Shown here piece after piece: positions 1 to 7,439 of a stretch of DNA of 11,426 bases (position 1 is the stretch's first letter; the number at the start of each line of letters is the position of its first letter). The stretch covers positions 1 through 11,426 of the forward strand of contig CAYFUT010000077.1 of assembly GCA_964346395.1 (NCBI GenBank), written 5' to 3'. This DNA comes from CAYFUT01 sp964346395. Lineage in GTDB: Bacteria > Bacillota > Halanaerobiia > Halobacteroidales > Halobacteroidaceae. The translations under genes and the position numbers were made by a program. Below the pieces are notes generated by a model that was not told the DNA's origin, searched no databases, and worked only from the letters and a program-made list of their open reading frames with translations.

Positions 1-75
1 CCCCGATAGCTCAGCTGGTAGAGCGAGTGGCTGTTAACCACTTTGCCGCAGGTTCGAGTCCTGCTCGGGGAGCCA
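1..75 (+). tRNA. tRNA-Asn (anticodon GUU), missing its first base at the window edge
   Basis: A complete cloverleaf can be folded except for the 5'-most base. The acceptor strand CCCCGA (1-6) pairs with TCGGGGA (65-71), so the missing base should be a T just outside the window. The D stem is GCTC/GAGC (9-12/21-24). The anticodon stem is AGTGG/CCACT (26-30/38-42) around the loop CTGTTAA, with anticodon GTT at 33-35. The T stem is GCAGG/CCTGC (48-52/60-64) with loop TTCGAGT. The discriminator base is G72 and CCA is encoded at 73-75. It reads in the same direction as the following genes but is separated from them by a terminator, so it probably ends an upstream transcription unit. Confidence 0.97.
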
Positions 76-110
76 AATTTTAAATTAAATTGAATATTAA
101 TATTGTTTTT

Positions 111-140
111 GGATACCTGTAAATAAGGTATTCTTTTTTT
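111..140 (+). terminator. Intrinsic terminator after tRNA-Asn
   Basis: GGATACCT (111-118) pairs with AGGTATTC (126-133), 8 bp including one G-U pair, across a 7-base loop. Seven T residues follow at once (134-140). This is a canonical Rho-independent terminator and separates tRNA transcription from the ctsR operon. Confidence 0.85.
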
Positions 141-148
141 ATTATGAA

Positions 149-179
149 TTGATTAATTGAATTTAAGCTTGATTATACT
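149..179 (+). promoter_or_regulatory. Weak candidate upstream promoter for the ctsR operon
   Basis: TTGATT (149-154) and TATACT (174-179) are spaced by 19 bases, longer than the ideal 17. The surroundings are very AT-rich, so chance matches are expected. If real it would give a leader of about 130 bases before ctsR. The stretch from 180 to 241 is nearly pure A/T and carries the direct repeat AATAATAATT at 187-196 and 218-227. It holds no gene that I can see. Confidence 0.25.
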
Positions 180-241
180 AGAATTAAATAATAATTGTTA
201 CTTAATTATATTTTTTTAATAATAATTACTGCTAATTAAAC

Positions 242-271
242 TTGAAATTGGAGGGGACAATGTAGTAAAAT
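242..271 (+). promoter_or_regulatory. Sigma-A-type promoter of the ctsR-mcsA-mcsB-clpC operon
   Basis: TTGAAA (242-247) serves as -35 and TAAAAT (266-271) as -10, with an 18-base spacer. Transcription would begin near 278, so the CtsR operator at 280-296 covers the start site. That position suits repression of an otherwise housekeeping promoter. The A/T-rich tract upstream could act as an UP element. Confidence 0.6.
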
Positions 272-279
272 GTAATTAA

Positions 280-296
280 GGTCAAAGATAGTCAAA
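280..296 (+). promoter_or_regulatory. CtsR operator (heptad direct repeat)
   Basis: The sequence GGTCAAA GAT AGTCAAA matches the known CtsR operator, two (A/G)GTCAAA heptads separated by three bases. It lies 8 bases downstream of the proposed -10 and 20 bases before the ctsR start codon. Binding of a CtsR dimer would block initiation or early elongation, giving autoregulation of the whole operon. I see no second copy in the other intergenic spaces of this window. Confidence 0.92.
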
Positions 297-316
297 CTGA
301 ATGGGGGAGCAGGGAT

Positions 317-778
317 ATGAGAAGTTTATCAGATAAAATTTGTGAATACCTAAAACGGCTATTGGAAGATAAGACAGTGGTTAAAGTGCAGCGGAGCAAG
401 TTAGCCAGTAAATTTGATTGTGCCCCTTCTCAAATTAATTATGTTTTAAATACTAGGTTTACTCAGGAAAAAGGCTATTTGGTAGAAAGTCAGCGGGGAG
501 GCAGTGGCTATCTAAAAATAATTGAAGTTGAATTGAATTCAAAGGATGAATTAGTTAATGATTTATGTAATCAGATAGGGAAACGGATTAATCAGCGAAG
601 AGCAGTAAATATTCTGGAGAGATTATATGAAATTGATTTAGTTTCTTCTTTTGAATTTCAGTTATTCAAATCATTGTTAGATAGGCAGACCTTAAAATTG
701 ACTCCTGCTCTTAGAGACCGGATAAGAGCTAGATTACTAAAGGAAATATTGAGAAGTTTATTACGAAAGGAGGAGTAG
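317..778 (+). CDS. ctsR: CtsR, transcriptional repressor of class III heat-shock genes
   Basis: CtsR is a dimeric winged helix-turn-helix repressor that holds clp genes off at normal temperature. The 153-residue length fits the family. The N-terminal DNA-binding part includes the helical stretch with SKFDCAPSQINYVLNTRF (about 31-48), followed by the wing with R60-GGSG-Y65. In Bacillus the corresponding Arg contacts DNA and is a target of the McsB kinase, and the glycine loop acts as the heat sensor. The C-terminal helical part (about 75-150) is the dimerisation and McsB/ClpC interaction region. ATG at 317 follows GGGGGAG at 303-309. It is first in its operon, behind a CtsR operator, and its stop lies one base before the mcsA start. 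The one oddity is Ser within the usually all-glycine wing loop. Confidence 0.96.
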   Translation: MRSLSDKICEYLKRLLEDKTVVKVQRSKLASKFDCAPSQINYVLNTRFTQEKGYLVESQRGGSGYLKIIEVELNSKDELVNDLCNQIGKRINQRRAVNILERLYEIDLVSSFEFQLFKSLLDRQTLKLTPALRDRIRARLLKEILRSLLRKEE

Positions 779-779
779 T

Positions 780-1295
780 ATGCGGTGTCAAGAATGTGGT
801 GAAAAAGAAGCTCAAGTTCATGTAACGAAAATTATAAATGGAGAAAAAAAGGAGCTTTATTTGTGTAAAGAATGTGCAGAAGAGATTGGAGAATTAGATT
901 TTAGCGCTAGTTTTTCGTTTGATAAATTATTGACGGGACTATTAAATGATAAGTTTACTCCTGAGCAGCAGATTAATTTATCCCCAACTGATCTTCAGTG
1001 TGAAGCCTGCGGATTAAGTTATAAAGAATTTAGTCGGACAGGAAAATTAGGTTGTGATCAATGTTATGATTTCTTTCAAGATAGACTAAATAAAGTATTA
1101 CGTAAAATTCATAGTAGTACTGAGCATACAGGGAAAATTCCTCAACGTGCAGGGGCTAGAATCAAAAAAAGACAAGAAATTGAGGAACTAAATCAGCAGA
1201 TGGATGAGGCAGTAGAGAAAGAAGAATTTGAAAAAGCTGCTGAGTTGAGGGATCAAATAAAAAAATTGAAAACTGAATTGGAAGAGGAGGAATAG
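780..1295 (+). CDS. mcsA: McsA, zinc-binding activator of the McsB arginine kinase
   Basis: McsA is the adaptor that binds and activates McsB and modulates CtsR and ClpC. The protein has 171 residues. Four CxxC pairs are visible (C3/C6, C29/C32, C74/C77, C92/C95), consistent with two zinc-binding modules. A C-terminal UVR motif (about 135-170, with the core EEFEKAAELRDQIKKL) is the same type of motif found in UvrB, UvrC and the ClpC middle domain. The start is fixed by AAAGGAGGAG just upstream in the end of ctsR, and the ATG begins one base after the ctsR stop, implying translational coupling. Known literature also connects McsA with metal stress through its cysteines; nothing in this sequence speaks for or against that here. 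Confidence 0.95.
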   Translation: MRCQECGEKEAQVHVTKIINGEKKELYLCKECAEEIGELDFSASFSFDKLLTGLLNDKFTPEQQINLSPTDLQCEACGLSYKEFSRTGKLGCDQCYDFFQDRLNKVLRKIHSSTEHTGKIPQRAGARIKKRQEIEELNQQMDEAVEKEEFEKAAELRDQIKKLKTELEEEE

Positions 1296-1296
1296 A

Positions 1297-2340
1297 ATGA
1301 AAGGGGAAACTACTACCCGGTGGTTAGAACAAGCGGGTCCTGAGTCAGATGTAGTAATCAGTAGCAGAGTTAGGTTAGCAAGGAATATAGCTAATTTTGC
1401 TTTTCCTCATCAGGCTAAAGATGAAGAGTTAACAGAGGTTATTAATCAAGTAGATACTTTAATCAATAGAGATAATAAGTTTGATTTAAATCTAATCTAT
1501 TTAGAAAGTTTATCAGATATTGAACAAGAAATGCTGGTAGAGAGACATTTGATTAGCCCTGAACATTCATTTGCAGAGGAAAATAGCTTAGTTGCTTTAT
1601 CGGAAGGGGAAACAATTAGTTTAATGGTTAATGAAGAAGACCACTTTCGGTTACAAATATTATTGCCTGGATTACAACTGGCTGAAAGTTGGGATTTAGC
1701 TGACCAAGTAGATAATTATTTAGAAAGTGAATTTGATTTAGCTTTTAATGAAGAGTATGGATATTTGACTGCGTGTCCTACTAATGTAGGAACTGGACTA
1801 CGTGCTTCAGTTATGGTTCACTTACCTGCTTTACGGATTTTAAATAGAGTAAGCAGTTTAATGTCTGCTATTTCTAAATTAGGTCTAGCAGTTAGAGGTT
1901 TGTATGGGGAAGGTACTGATACTGTCGGAAATCTATACCAAATTTCTAATCAGGTTACTTTGGGTCGCTCGGAAGCAGAAATAATTGAAAATTTAACGGA
2001 AGTGACCCACCAGATTATTGAACAGGAGCGAAATGCTAGAGAGATTTTATTAGAAGAAAGAAAGGTGGAATTAAAAGATAGAATTTATCGGGCGTATGGG
2101 ATTTTAAAGAATGCTTATAGTATTTCAATTGAAGAAGCACTTGATTTAATTTCTAATGTAAAGTTAGGTTTGGAGTTGGATATAATAGAAGACATAGATC
2201 CTACTCTCTTAATGCAATTAATGATTATTATTAGGCCTGCTACTTTACGTCAGGTGGAAAACTTGGAATTAAAATTAGAGCAGGAGAATGATGAAATTCA
2301 ACGAGCAGAGATGATTAGAAATAAGTTAAAGGGGGAATAA
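1297..2340 (+). CDS. mcsB: McsB, protein-arginine kinase
   Basis: McsB transfers phosphate from ATP to arginine side chains. In Gram-positives this inactivates CtsR and tags proteins for degradation by ClpC-ClpP. The 347 residues carry the phosphagen-kinase signatures: SSRVRLARN (22-30, nucleotide binding), NEEDHFR (112-118, containing the acidic catalytic residues), CPTNVGTGLRAS (160-171, with the reactive-site Cys160) and GLYGEGT (201-207) followed by GNLYQISNQVTLG. As expected for McsB, it lacks the separate N-terminal domain of animal arginine kinases. ATG 1297 sits one base after the mcsA stop, behind AGGAGG (1285-1290). The C-terminal allosteric phosphoarginine-binding motif, RDxxRA in Bacillus as I recall, reads DEIQRA at 332-337, a departure discussed as a finding. 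Confidence 0.95.
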   Translation: MKGETTTRWLEQAGPESDVVISSRVRLARNIANFAFPHQAKDEELTEVINQVDTLINRDNKFDLNLIYLESLSDIEQEMLVERHLISPEHSFAEENSLVALSEGETISLMVNEEDHFRLQILLPGLQLAESWDLADQVDNYLESEFDLAFNEEYGYLTACPTNVGTGLRASVMVHLPALRILNRVSSLMSAISKLGLAVRGLYGEGTDTVGNLYQISNQVTLGRSEAEIIENLTEVTHQIIEQERNAREILLEERKVELKDRIYRAYGILKNAYSISIEEALDLISNVKLGLELDIIEDIDPTLLMQLMIIIRPATLRQVENLELKLEQENDEIQRAEMIRNKLKGE

Positions 2341-2342
2341 AA

Positions 2343-4790
2343 ATGTTTTTTGGTCGGTTTACTGAAAAAGCAAAGCGAGTAATGTCCTTTGCCCAAAAGG
2401 AAGCTAGAGATTTAGGCCATAATTATGTAGGAACTGAACATTTACTGTTGGGTTTATTGAAGGAAAAAGAAGGAGTTGCTGCCAAGGTATTAGAGAAGAA
2501 TGGTTTTGATTTAAAAAATTTACGCAAAAAAGTAAAAGAGCTAATTGGCGAACAACAGCAGGGGCTTAGTGCTGGTAATTTAGCTTTTACGCCGCGGACT
2601 AAAAAAGTATTGAATTTAGCGTTAGAAGAAGCTAGAAGATTAGGTCATAATTATGTAGGGACTGAACATTTGCTATTAGGTTTAATTAAAGAAGGAGAAG
2701 GAGTTGCCGCTCGTATTTTACAGGAAGAAGGAGCTGATTTTGAAAGTATAAAACAGGAAGTAACTAAGATGCTGGGCGGTAGTGGAGCTAATAAAGAAAA
2801 AGGATATAAAAGTTTTGGAGCTCGCGGCAAACAACAAAGGAAAAATAAGTTGTCTCAATTTGGTCGTGATTTAACCAAGTTAGCTGAAGAAGGGAAATTG
2901 GATCCGGTAATTGGCCGCAGTCAAGAAATTAAAAGAGTAATTCAGATTTTAAGCCGGCGCAAGAAAAATAATCCAGTATTAATTGGAGAACCAGGGGTAG
3001 GAAAAACAGCAATAATAGAAGGGTTAGCCCAGCGAATTGCTGAAGGTGAAGTTCCTGACCCGCTGTTGGATAAAAAGATAGTAGCCTTGGATTTAAGTTC
3101 AATGTTGGCGGGTTCTAAGTATAGAGGAGAGTTTGAAGACCGGCTAAAGTCAGTGATGAAGGAGATTCAAGAATCTGGTGATGTAATCCTCTTTATTGAT
3201 GAACTGCATAATGTAGTAGGGGCAGGCGGAGCTGAAGGAGCTATTGATGCTGCTAATATCTTAAAACCGGCTTTGGCTAGAGGAGAACTGCAGACTATTG
3301 GTGCTACGACTCTGGATGAGTACCGAAAACATATAGAAAAAGATGCTGCCTTAGAAAGAAGATTTCAATCCATTTTAGTGGAGGAACCTAGTTTAGAAGA
3401 TAGTGAGGAGATTTTAAAGGGGCTGCGGGATGTATATGAAGCCCACCATAAAGTAAAATTAGAAGATGAAGCAATTGAAGCAGCTGTTCAATTATCGCAC
3501 CGTTATATCAATGACAGGTTTTTACCTGATAAAGCAATTGATTTGATAGATGAAGCTGGCTCTCAAACTCGGTTGAAGCAGAATACTGCTCCTAGTGAGG
3601 TTAAAGAGGTAAGCAAGGAACTAGAAAAAGTTGAACAGGAAAAAGAGGCTGCTGTAGAAGCCCAAGAATTCGAAGAAGCAGCAAAATTAAGGGATAAAGA
3701 GGAAAAATTAAAGAAAAAGTTAAAGGAAATAAAAACAGAGTGGAAAAATGAAAAAGGAATGAATGATGCAGTTATTACTAAAGAAGATATTGCCCAAATT
3801 GTTTCTGATTGGACAGGAATTCCAGTTACTAAGGTAGCTCAAGAAGAGACTGAGAAATTGCTCAATTTGGAGGAAGAGTTACACGAAAGAATTGTAGGTC
3901 AGAATGAAGCAGTAGAAACTGTAGCGCAAGCAATTAGACGGGCTAGAGCAGGTTTAAAGGATCCGAAACGGCCGATTGGTTCTTTTGTATTCCTCGGGCC
4001 AACTGGAGTAGGCAAAACAGAATTAGCTAGAACCTTAGCGGAGACCATGTTTGATGATGAGGAAGCAATGATCCGGGTTGATATGTCGGAATATATGGAA
4101 AAACATGCTGTTTCCCGTTTGATTGGGGCTCCTCCGGGCTATGTAGGTCATGAGGAAGGAGGACAGCTGACGGAAAAAGTAAGGCGGCAGCCTTATTCGG
4201 TAATTTTATTTGATGAAATTGAAAAGGCGCATCCGGAAGTATTTAATACTTTACTGCAGCTGTTAGAAGATGGTCAGTTAACTGATGGGGAAGGTCGAAC
4301 AGTAGATTTTAAAAATACGATCATTATTATGACTTCTAATGTAGGAGCTAATTTGATTCAAAATAAGACTAGTGGAGTAGGTTTTGAGACAAATCAAACC
4401 AATCAAGAAGAAAAAGAGTATGAAGCAATGAAGGAAAAGGTAATGGATAAAATGAAAGATACTTTCCGGCCGGAATTTCTCAATCGACTGGATGAAATTA
4501 TTGTCTTCCATGCTTTATCAGAAGCAGAAATCAAACAGATAGTAGATTTAATGCTGGAAGAAGTGGAAGCAAGAATTGGAGAGCAAGAGCTGGAATTAGA
4601 AGTAACGGAAGCAGCAAAAGATTTGATTGCAGAGGAAGGTTATGATAAGGAATTTGGGGCTCGTCCTTTGCGCCGGACTATTAGGCGGTTGATTGAGAAT
4701 CCGTTATCAGAAAAGATGTTGGCAGATGAATTCGAAGCAGGAGATATAGTCCACATTAAAGCTGTAGATGGTGAGCTGCAGTTTAATTAA
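2343..4790 (+). CDS. clpC: ClpC, AAA+ unfoldase subunit of the ClpCP protease
   Basis: This is a class I Hsp100 hexameric unfoldase that feeds substrates to ClpP. Its 815 residues show the full ClpC layout. There are two N-terminal Clp repeats, each with the near-identical stretch LGHNYVGTEHLLLGL (from about 24 and 100). D1 has Walker A GEPGVGKT (215-222), Walker B ILFIDE (282-287) and arginine-finger region ERR (338-340). The coiled-coil middle domain carries a UVR motif with EFEEAAKLRD (442-451). D2 has Walker A GPTGVGKT (552-559) and Walker B ILFDE (621-625). A VGF loop (679-681) is the docking element for ClpP, so this is a protease-linked Clp and not a ClpB disaggregase. It is last in the ctsR operon, starts two bases after mcsB behind GGGGGA, and is followed by a terminator. 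No clpP lies in the window. Confidence 0.97.
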   Translation: MFFGRFTEKAKRVMSFAQKEARDLGHNYVGTEHLLLGLLKEKEGVAAKVLEKNGFDLKNLRKKVKELIGEQQQGLSAGNLAFTPRTKKVLNLALEEARRLGHNYVGTEHLLLGLIKEGEGVAARILQEEGADFESIKQEVTKMLGGSGANKEKGYKSFGARGKQQRKNKLSQFGRDLTKLAEEGKLDPVIGRSQEIKRVIQILSRRKKNNPVLIGEPGVGKTAIIEGLAQRIAEGEVPDPLLDKKIVALDLSSMLAGSKYRGEFEDRLKSVMKEIQESGDVILFIDELHNVVGAGGAEGAIDAANILKPALARGELQTIGATTLDEYRKHIEKDAALERRFQSILVEEPSLEDSEEILKGLRDVYEAHHKVKLEDEAIEAAVQLSHRYINDRFLPDKAIDLIDEAGSQTRLKQNTAPSEVKEVSKELEKVEQEKEAAVEAQEFEEAAKLRDKEEKLKKKLKEIKTEWKNEKGMNDAVITKEDIAQIVSDWTGIPVTKVAQEETEKLLNLEEELHERIVGQNEAVETVAQAIRRARAGLKDPKRPIGSFVFLGPTGVGKTELARTLAETMFDDEEAMIRVDMSEYMEKHAVSRLIGAPPGYVGHEEGGQLTEKVRRQPYSVILFDEIEKAHPEVFNTLLQLLEDGQLTDGEGRTVDFKNTIIIMTSNVGANLIQNKTSGVGFETNQTNQEEKEYEAMKEKVMDKMKDTFRPEFLNRLDEIIVFHALSEAEIKQIVDLMLEEVEARIGEQELELEVTEAAKDLIAEEGYDKEFGARPLRRTIRRLIENPLSEKMLADEFEAGDIVHIKAVDGELQFN

Positions 4791-4802
4791 TGGTTAATTT
4801 AT

Positions 4803-4829
4803 AAGCAGGGGGTGCCCCCTGCTTTTCTA
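4803..4829 (+). terminator. Intrinsic terminator ending the ctsR-clpC operon
   Basis: AAGCAGGGG (4803-4811) pairs with CCCCTGCTT (4816-4824), a 9-bp GC-rich stem around the tetraloop GTGC. A short T run follows (4823-4826, partly shared with the stem base). The T tract is brief, so some read-through into radA is possible. Confidence 0.85.
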
Positions 4830-4831
4830 AC

Positions 4832-4860
4832 TTGTAAAAGAAGGGCAGAAATGATATAAT
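4832..4860 (+). promoter_or_regulatory. Extended -10 promoter of radA-disA
   Basis: TTGTAA (4832-4837), a 17-base spacer and a perfect TATAAT (4855-4860) preceded by TG at 4852-4853 form a strong sigma-A promoter. Transcription would begin near 4867, about 29 bases before the radA start codon. The same ten bases ATGATATAAT recur 24 bases downstream (4875-4884). Confidence 0.8.
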
Positions 4861-4895
4861 GTGATTTAACATTTATGATATAATTAGGTGATTAC

Positions 4896-6269
4896 ATGGC
4901 TAAAAGTAAAACTCGGTATATTTGTCAGGAATGCGGCTACCAGGCTTTACGATGGAGCGGCAAATGTCCGGAATGTCAATCGTGGAATAGTTTAGAAGAA
5001 AAGGTATTAAACTCCGAAAAAGAAGAAGAGTCTACTGCTCTGAATGTTGAAACAGCCGCCGAAAGCATTGACCAGATCGAGACAGAAACGAAAGATAGAA
5101 TTGAGACTGGCTTTGGGGAGTTAGATAGAGCATTAGGTGGGGGAATAGTTCTTGGTTCTTTGATATTAATTGGAGGAGATCCGGGAATAGGAAAGTCGAC
5201 TTTGTTATTGCAGACTGCTTATAATATAAGTGAAACCGGAAAACAAGTACTGTATATAGCAGGAGAGGAATCCAAGCGCCAAGTAAAACTAAGGGCTAAC
5301 CGCCTGGAGGCAGTAAGTTCTAATTTATATATTTTAGCAGAGACTAATTTATTGTCAGTAGTAAAAAATACTAAAGATTTAGAACCTGATTTAATAATTG
5401 TTGATTCAGTGCAGAGCATGCATCATCCGAATGTTGATTCAACTCCGGGCAGTGTTAAACAGGTTAAAGAGGCAACTAATAAATTCATGAAGTTAGGCAA
5501 AAAGAATGATATTCCGATTTTTATAGTAGGTCATGTTACTAAAGCAGGTTCTATTGCAGGGCCAAAAGTATTAGAACATATGGTAGATACTGTTCTGCAT
5601 TTTGAAGGGGATCCGCATCGTGATTACCGCTTATTGCGGGTGGAAAAAAACAGGTTTGGTTCTACTAATGAAGTCGGTATTTTTTCTATGCAGCAGGAAG
5701 GATTAAAAGAAGTGTTGAATCCTTCGCAAGCTTTTATTGCTGAACGGCCGACTGATGTTTCTGGTTCGGTTATTGTTCCTTGTTTAGAAGGAACAAGGCC
5801 GATTTTGGTTGAATTACAGGCGCTAGTTTCTTCTGCTAATTTTGGAACTCCCAGCCGGATGACAACTGGACTTGATCACCGCCGAATTTCATTAATTTTA
5901 GCGGTGTTAGAGAAAAAATTGGGTTTACATATGGAGACTCAGGATGTATACATAAATATTGCTGGGGGGTTCAAGTTAGAAGAACCTGCTTTAGATTTAG
6001 GACTAGTGGTAGCTATAGTATCTAGCTTTAGGGAAATTGCAGTTCCTGAAAATTTAGCGGTAGTAGGGGAAGTAGGTTTATCGGGAGAGATTAGAGCAGT
6101 TAATCAAATTAAAAAGCGGATAACTGAAGCAGAAAAGTTAGGGTTTACAGAATTGCTTATCCCAGCCGGGAATTTATCCCGTTTGTCTTCCGGAGTGGAA
6201 ACTGAGTTGGAGATAGAGGGAGTAAGTGATATTCGAGAAGTGCTTGACCTTATCCTAGGAGGTGAATAA
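4896..6269 (+). CDS. radA: RadA (Sms), DNA recombination and branch-migration ATPase
   Basis: RadA is a RecA-like ATPase/helicase that promotes branch migration of recombination intermediates in repair. The 457-residue protein has the standard order. A four-cysteine zinc finger comes first (C10, C13, C24, C27). The RecA-type core follows, with Walker A GGDPGIGKST (93-102), Walker B LIIVD (166-170) and the RadA-specific KNRFG motif (251-255). Last is a C-terminal Lon-protease-like domain (about 275-457), structural and not expected to be proteolytic in this family. ATG 4896 is preceded by AGGTG (4886-4890). disA follows 8 bases after its stop with no terminator between, and the radA-disA pairing is common in Firmicutes, where the two proteins are reported to interact functionally. 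Confidence 0.97.
   Translation: MAKSKTRYICQECGYQALRWSGKCPECQSWNSLEEKVLNSEKEEESTALNVETAAESIDQIETETKDRIETGFGELDRALGGGIVLGSLILIGGDPGIGKSTLLLQTAYNISETGKQVLYIAGEESKRQVKLRANRLEAVSSNLYILAETNLLSVVKNTKDLEPDLIIVDSVQSMHHPNVDSTPGSVKQVKEATNKFMKLGKKNDIPIFIVGHVTKAGSIAGPKVLEHMVDTVLHFEGDPHRDYRLLRVEKNRFGSTNEVGIFSMQQEGLKEVLNPSQAFIAERPTDVSGSVIVPCLEGTRPILVELQALVSSANFGTPSRMTTGLDHRRISLILAVLEKKLGLHMETQDVYINIAGGFKLEEPALDLGLVVAIVSSFREIAVPENLAVVGEVGLSGEIRAVNQIKKRITEAEKLGFTELLIPAGNLSRLSSGVETELEIEGVSDIREVLDLILGGE
6257..6265 (+). promoter_or_regulatory. Distant ribosome binding site of disA
   Basis: AGGAGGTGA lies within the last codons of radA and is a near-perfect Shine-Dalgarno sequence, but its end is about 12 bases from the disA ATG, longer than the usual 5-9. 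An in-frame TAA at 6275-6277 directly precedes that ATG, so no earlier disA start is possible. The strong complementarity may compensate for the spacing. Confidence 0.7.
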
Positions 6270-6277
6270 GTAGATAA

Positions 6278-7354
6278 ATGGGAGCTTTACAGGAAGAATT
6301 TTCTGGCACATTAAAATTAATTGCTCCGGGAACTCCCTTACGCGAAGGAATAGAGAATATCCTGCGGGCGCAGACTGGAGGTTTGATTGTAGTAGGAGAT
6401 AATGAAGAGATTCTGTCTCTGGTAAACGGCGGATTTGATATTAGTGCTCAGCTAACTCCGACCCGTTTATATGAATTAGCCAAAATGGATGGAGCGATTG
6501 TACTAACTAGTGATGCAGAAGAAATTTTATGTGCTAATGCTCAGTTAGTACCTGATTCTTCTATCTCTTCTGCGGAGACGGGAACTCGTCATCGAACAGC
6601 TGAACGGATGGCAAAGCAGACTGGAGAATTAATAATTGCTATTTCTCAACGACGAGATATAGTAACATTATATAAGAATGATAAAAAATATGTACTGGAA
6701 GATATTAATGTTATTTTAGCTAAAGCTAATCAGGCAACTCAGACTTTAGAAAAATACCGCAAAGTTTTAGACCAGTCAATGACTAATTTAAGTGCCTTGG
6801 AGTTTGAAGATTTAGTTACTATTTCTGATGTAGCTACTGTACTGCAGCGTACAGAAATGGTGCTTAGAATCAGGAGAGATATTGAGCGGTATATTATAGA
6901 ATTAGGAAATGAAGGTAGACTAATAAAGATGCAATTAGAGGAGTTAGTTTCTGATGTAAAGGAAGAAGGACTGCTGGTAATTAAAGATTATAAGTCAGAA
7001 ACTGACGAGGAGATAGATGATTTGGCAGCTATTTTTGCTAAAATTTCTTCTTGTTCTTCTGATGAGTTGTTAAGCTTATCGACAATTAGTAAGTATTTAG
7101 GGTATGGCGGGAATATGAATGCTTTAGATCTGTCTATTTCGCCGCGGGGCTATAGATTACTGCGTAAAATTCCCCGGCTGCCGATGCGGGTAATTGAAAA
7201 TCTGGTGGACTCGTTTGCTGGCTTTCAGGAAATATTAAGTGCTTCTATTGAAGAACTTAATGATGTGGATGGTGTGGGAGAAGTAAGAGCTCAAGCTATT
7301 AAGGAAGGTCTAAAGAGGTTAAGAGACCAGGTGTTGTTAGATCGGCACATGTAG
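6278..7354 (+). CDS. disA: DisA, DNA-scanning diadenylate cyclase (c-di-AMP synthase)
   Basis: DisA condenses two ATP into cyclic di-AMP. It forms an octamer whose DNA-binding domains sense branched DNA, which lowers synthesis. The 358 residues align along the whole length with the remembered Bacillus protein. The DAC domain (about 10-145) contains DGA (71-73) and RHR (104-106), the two signature active-site motifs, plus the stretch ETGTRHRTAERMAKQTGE. A helical linker region follows. The C-terminal helix-hairpin-helix DNA-binding domain is marked by PRGYRLLRKIPRLP and the hairpin DVDGVGEVRAQAIKEGL (near 329-345). It is cotranscribed with radA. All key motifs are intact, so an active cyclase is expected. 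c-di-AMP typically controls potassium and osmolyte homeostasis. Confidence 0.97.
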   Translation: MGALQEEFSGTLKLIAPGTPLREGIENILRAQTGGLIVVGDNEEILSLVNGGFDISAQLTPTRLYELAKMDGAIVLTSDAEEILCANAQLVPDSSISSAETGTRHRTAERMAKQTGELIIAISQRRDIVTLYKNDKKYVLEDINVILAKANQATQTLEKYRKVLDQSMTNLSALEFEDLVTISDVATVLQRTEMVLRIRRDIERYIIELGNEGRLIKMQLEELVSDVKEEGLLVIKDYKSETDEEIDDLAAIFAKISSCSSDELLSLSTISKYLGYGGNMNALDLSISPRGYRLLRKIPRLPMRVIENLVDSFAGFQEILSASIEELNDVDGVGEVRAQAIKEGLKRLRDQVLLDRHM

Positions 7355-7361
7355 AATCTAA

Positions 7362-7390
7362 TTGACATTAAAACCATTATATGGTATAAT
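7362..7390 (+). promoter_or_regulatory. Perfect-consensus promoter of carD-yacL
   Basis: TTGACA (7362-7367), 17 bases, then TATAAT (7385-7390), with TG one base upstream of the -10 (7382-7383). Both hexamers are exact sigma-A consensus. It starts 8 bases after the disA stop. The spacer and first base of the -10 contain the inverted repeat ACCAT TAT ATGGT (7373-7385), a possible operator. Transcription would start near 7397, about 43 bases before carD. Confidence 0.88.
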
Positions 7391-7439
7391 ATTAAGGACT
7401 ATCTTTTGTTTATTATGCACTGAATGGAGGGTATAATTA

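Noticed and set aside
4278..4511. Minus-strand open frame of 77 codons
   Set aside because: Lies inside the conserved D2 domain of ClpC, resembles no protein family, and has no promoter or ribosome binding site.
5219..5419. Minus-strand open frame of 66 codons
   Set aside because: Fully antisense to the RadA ATPase core; a shadow of the coding strand's codon use.
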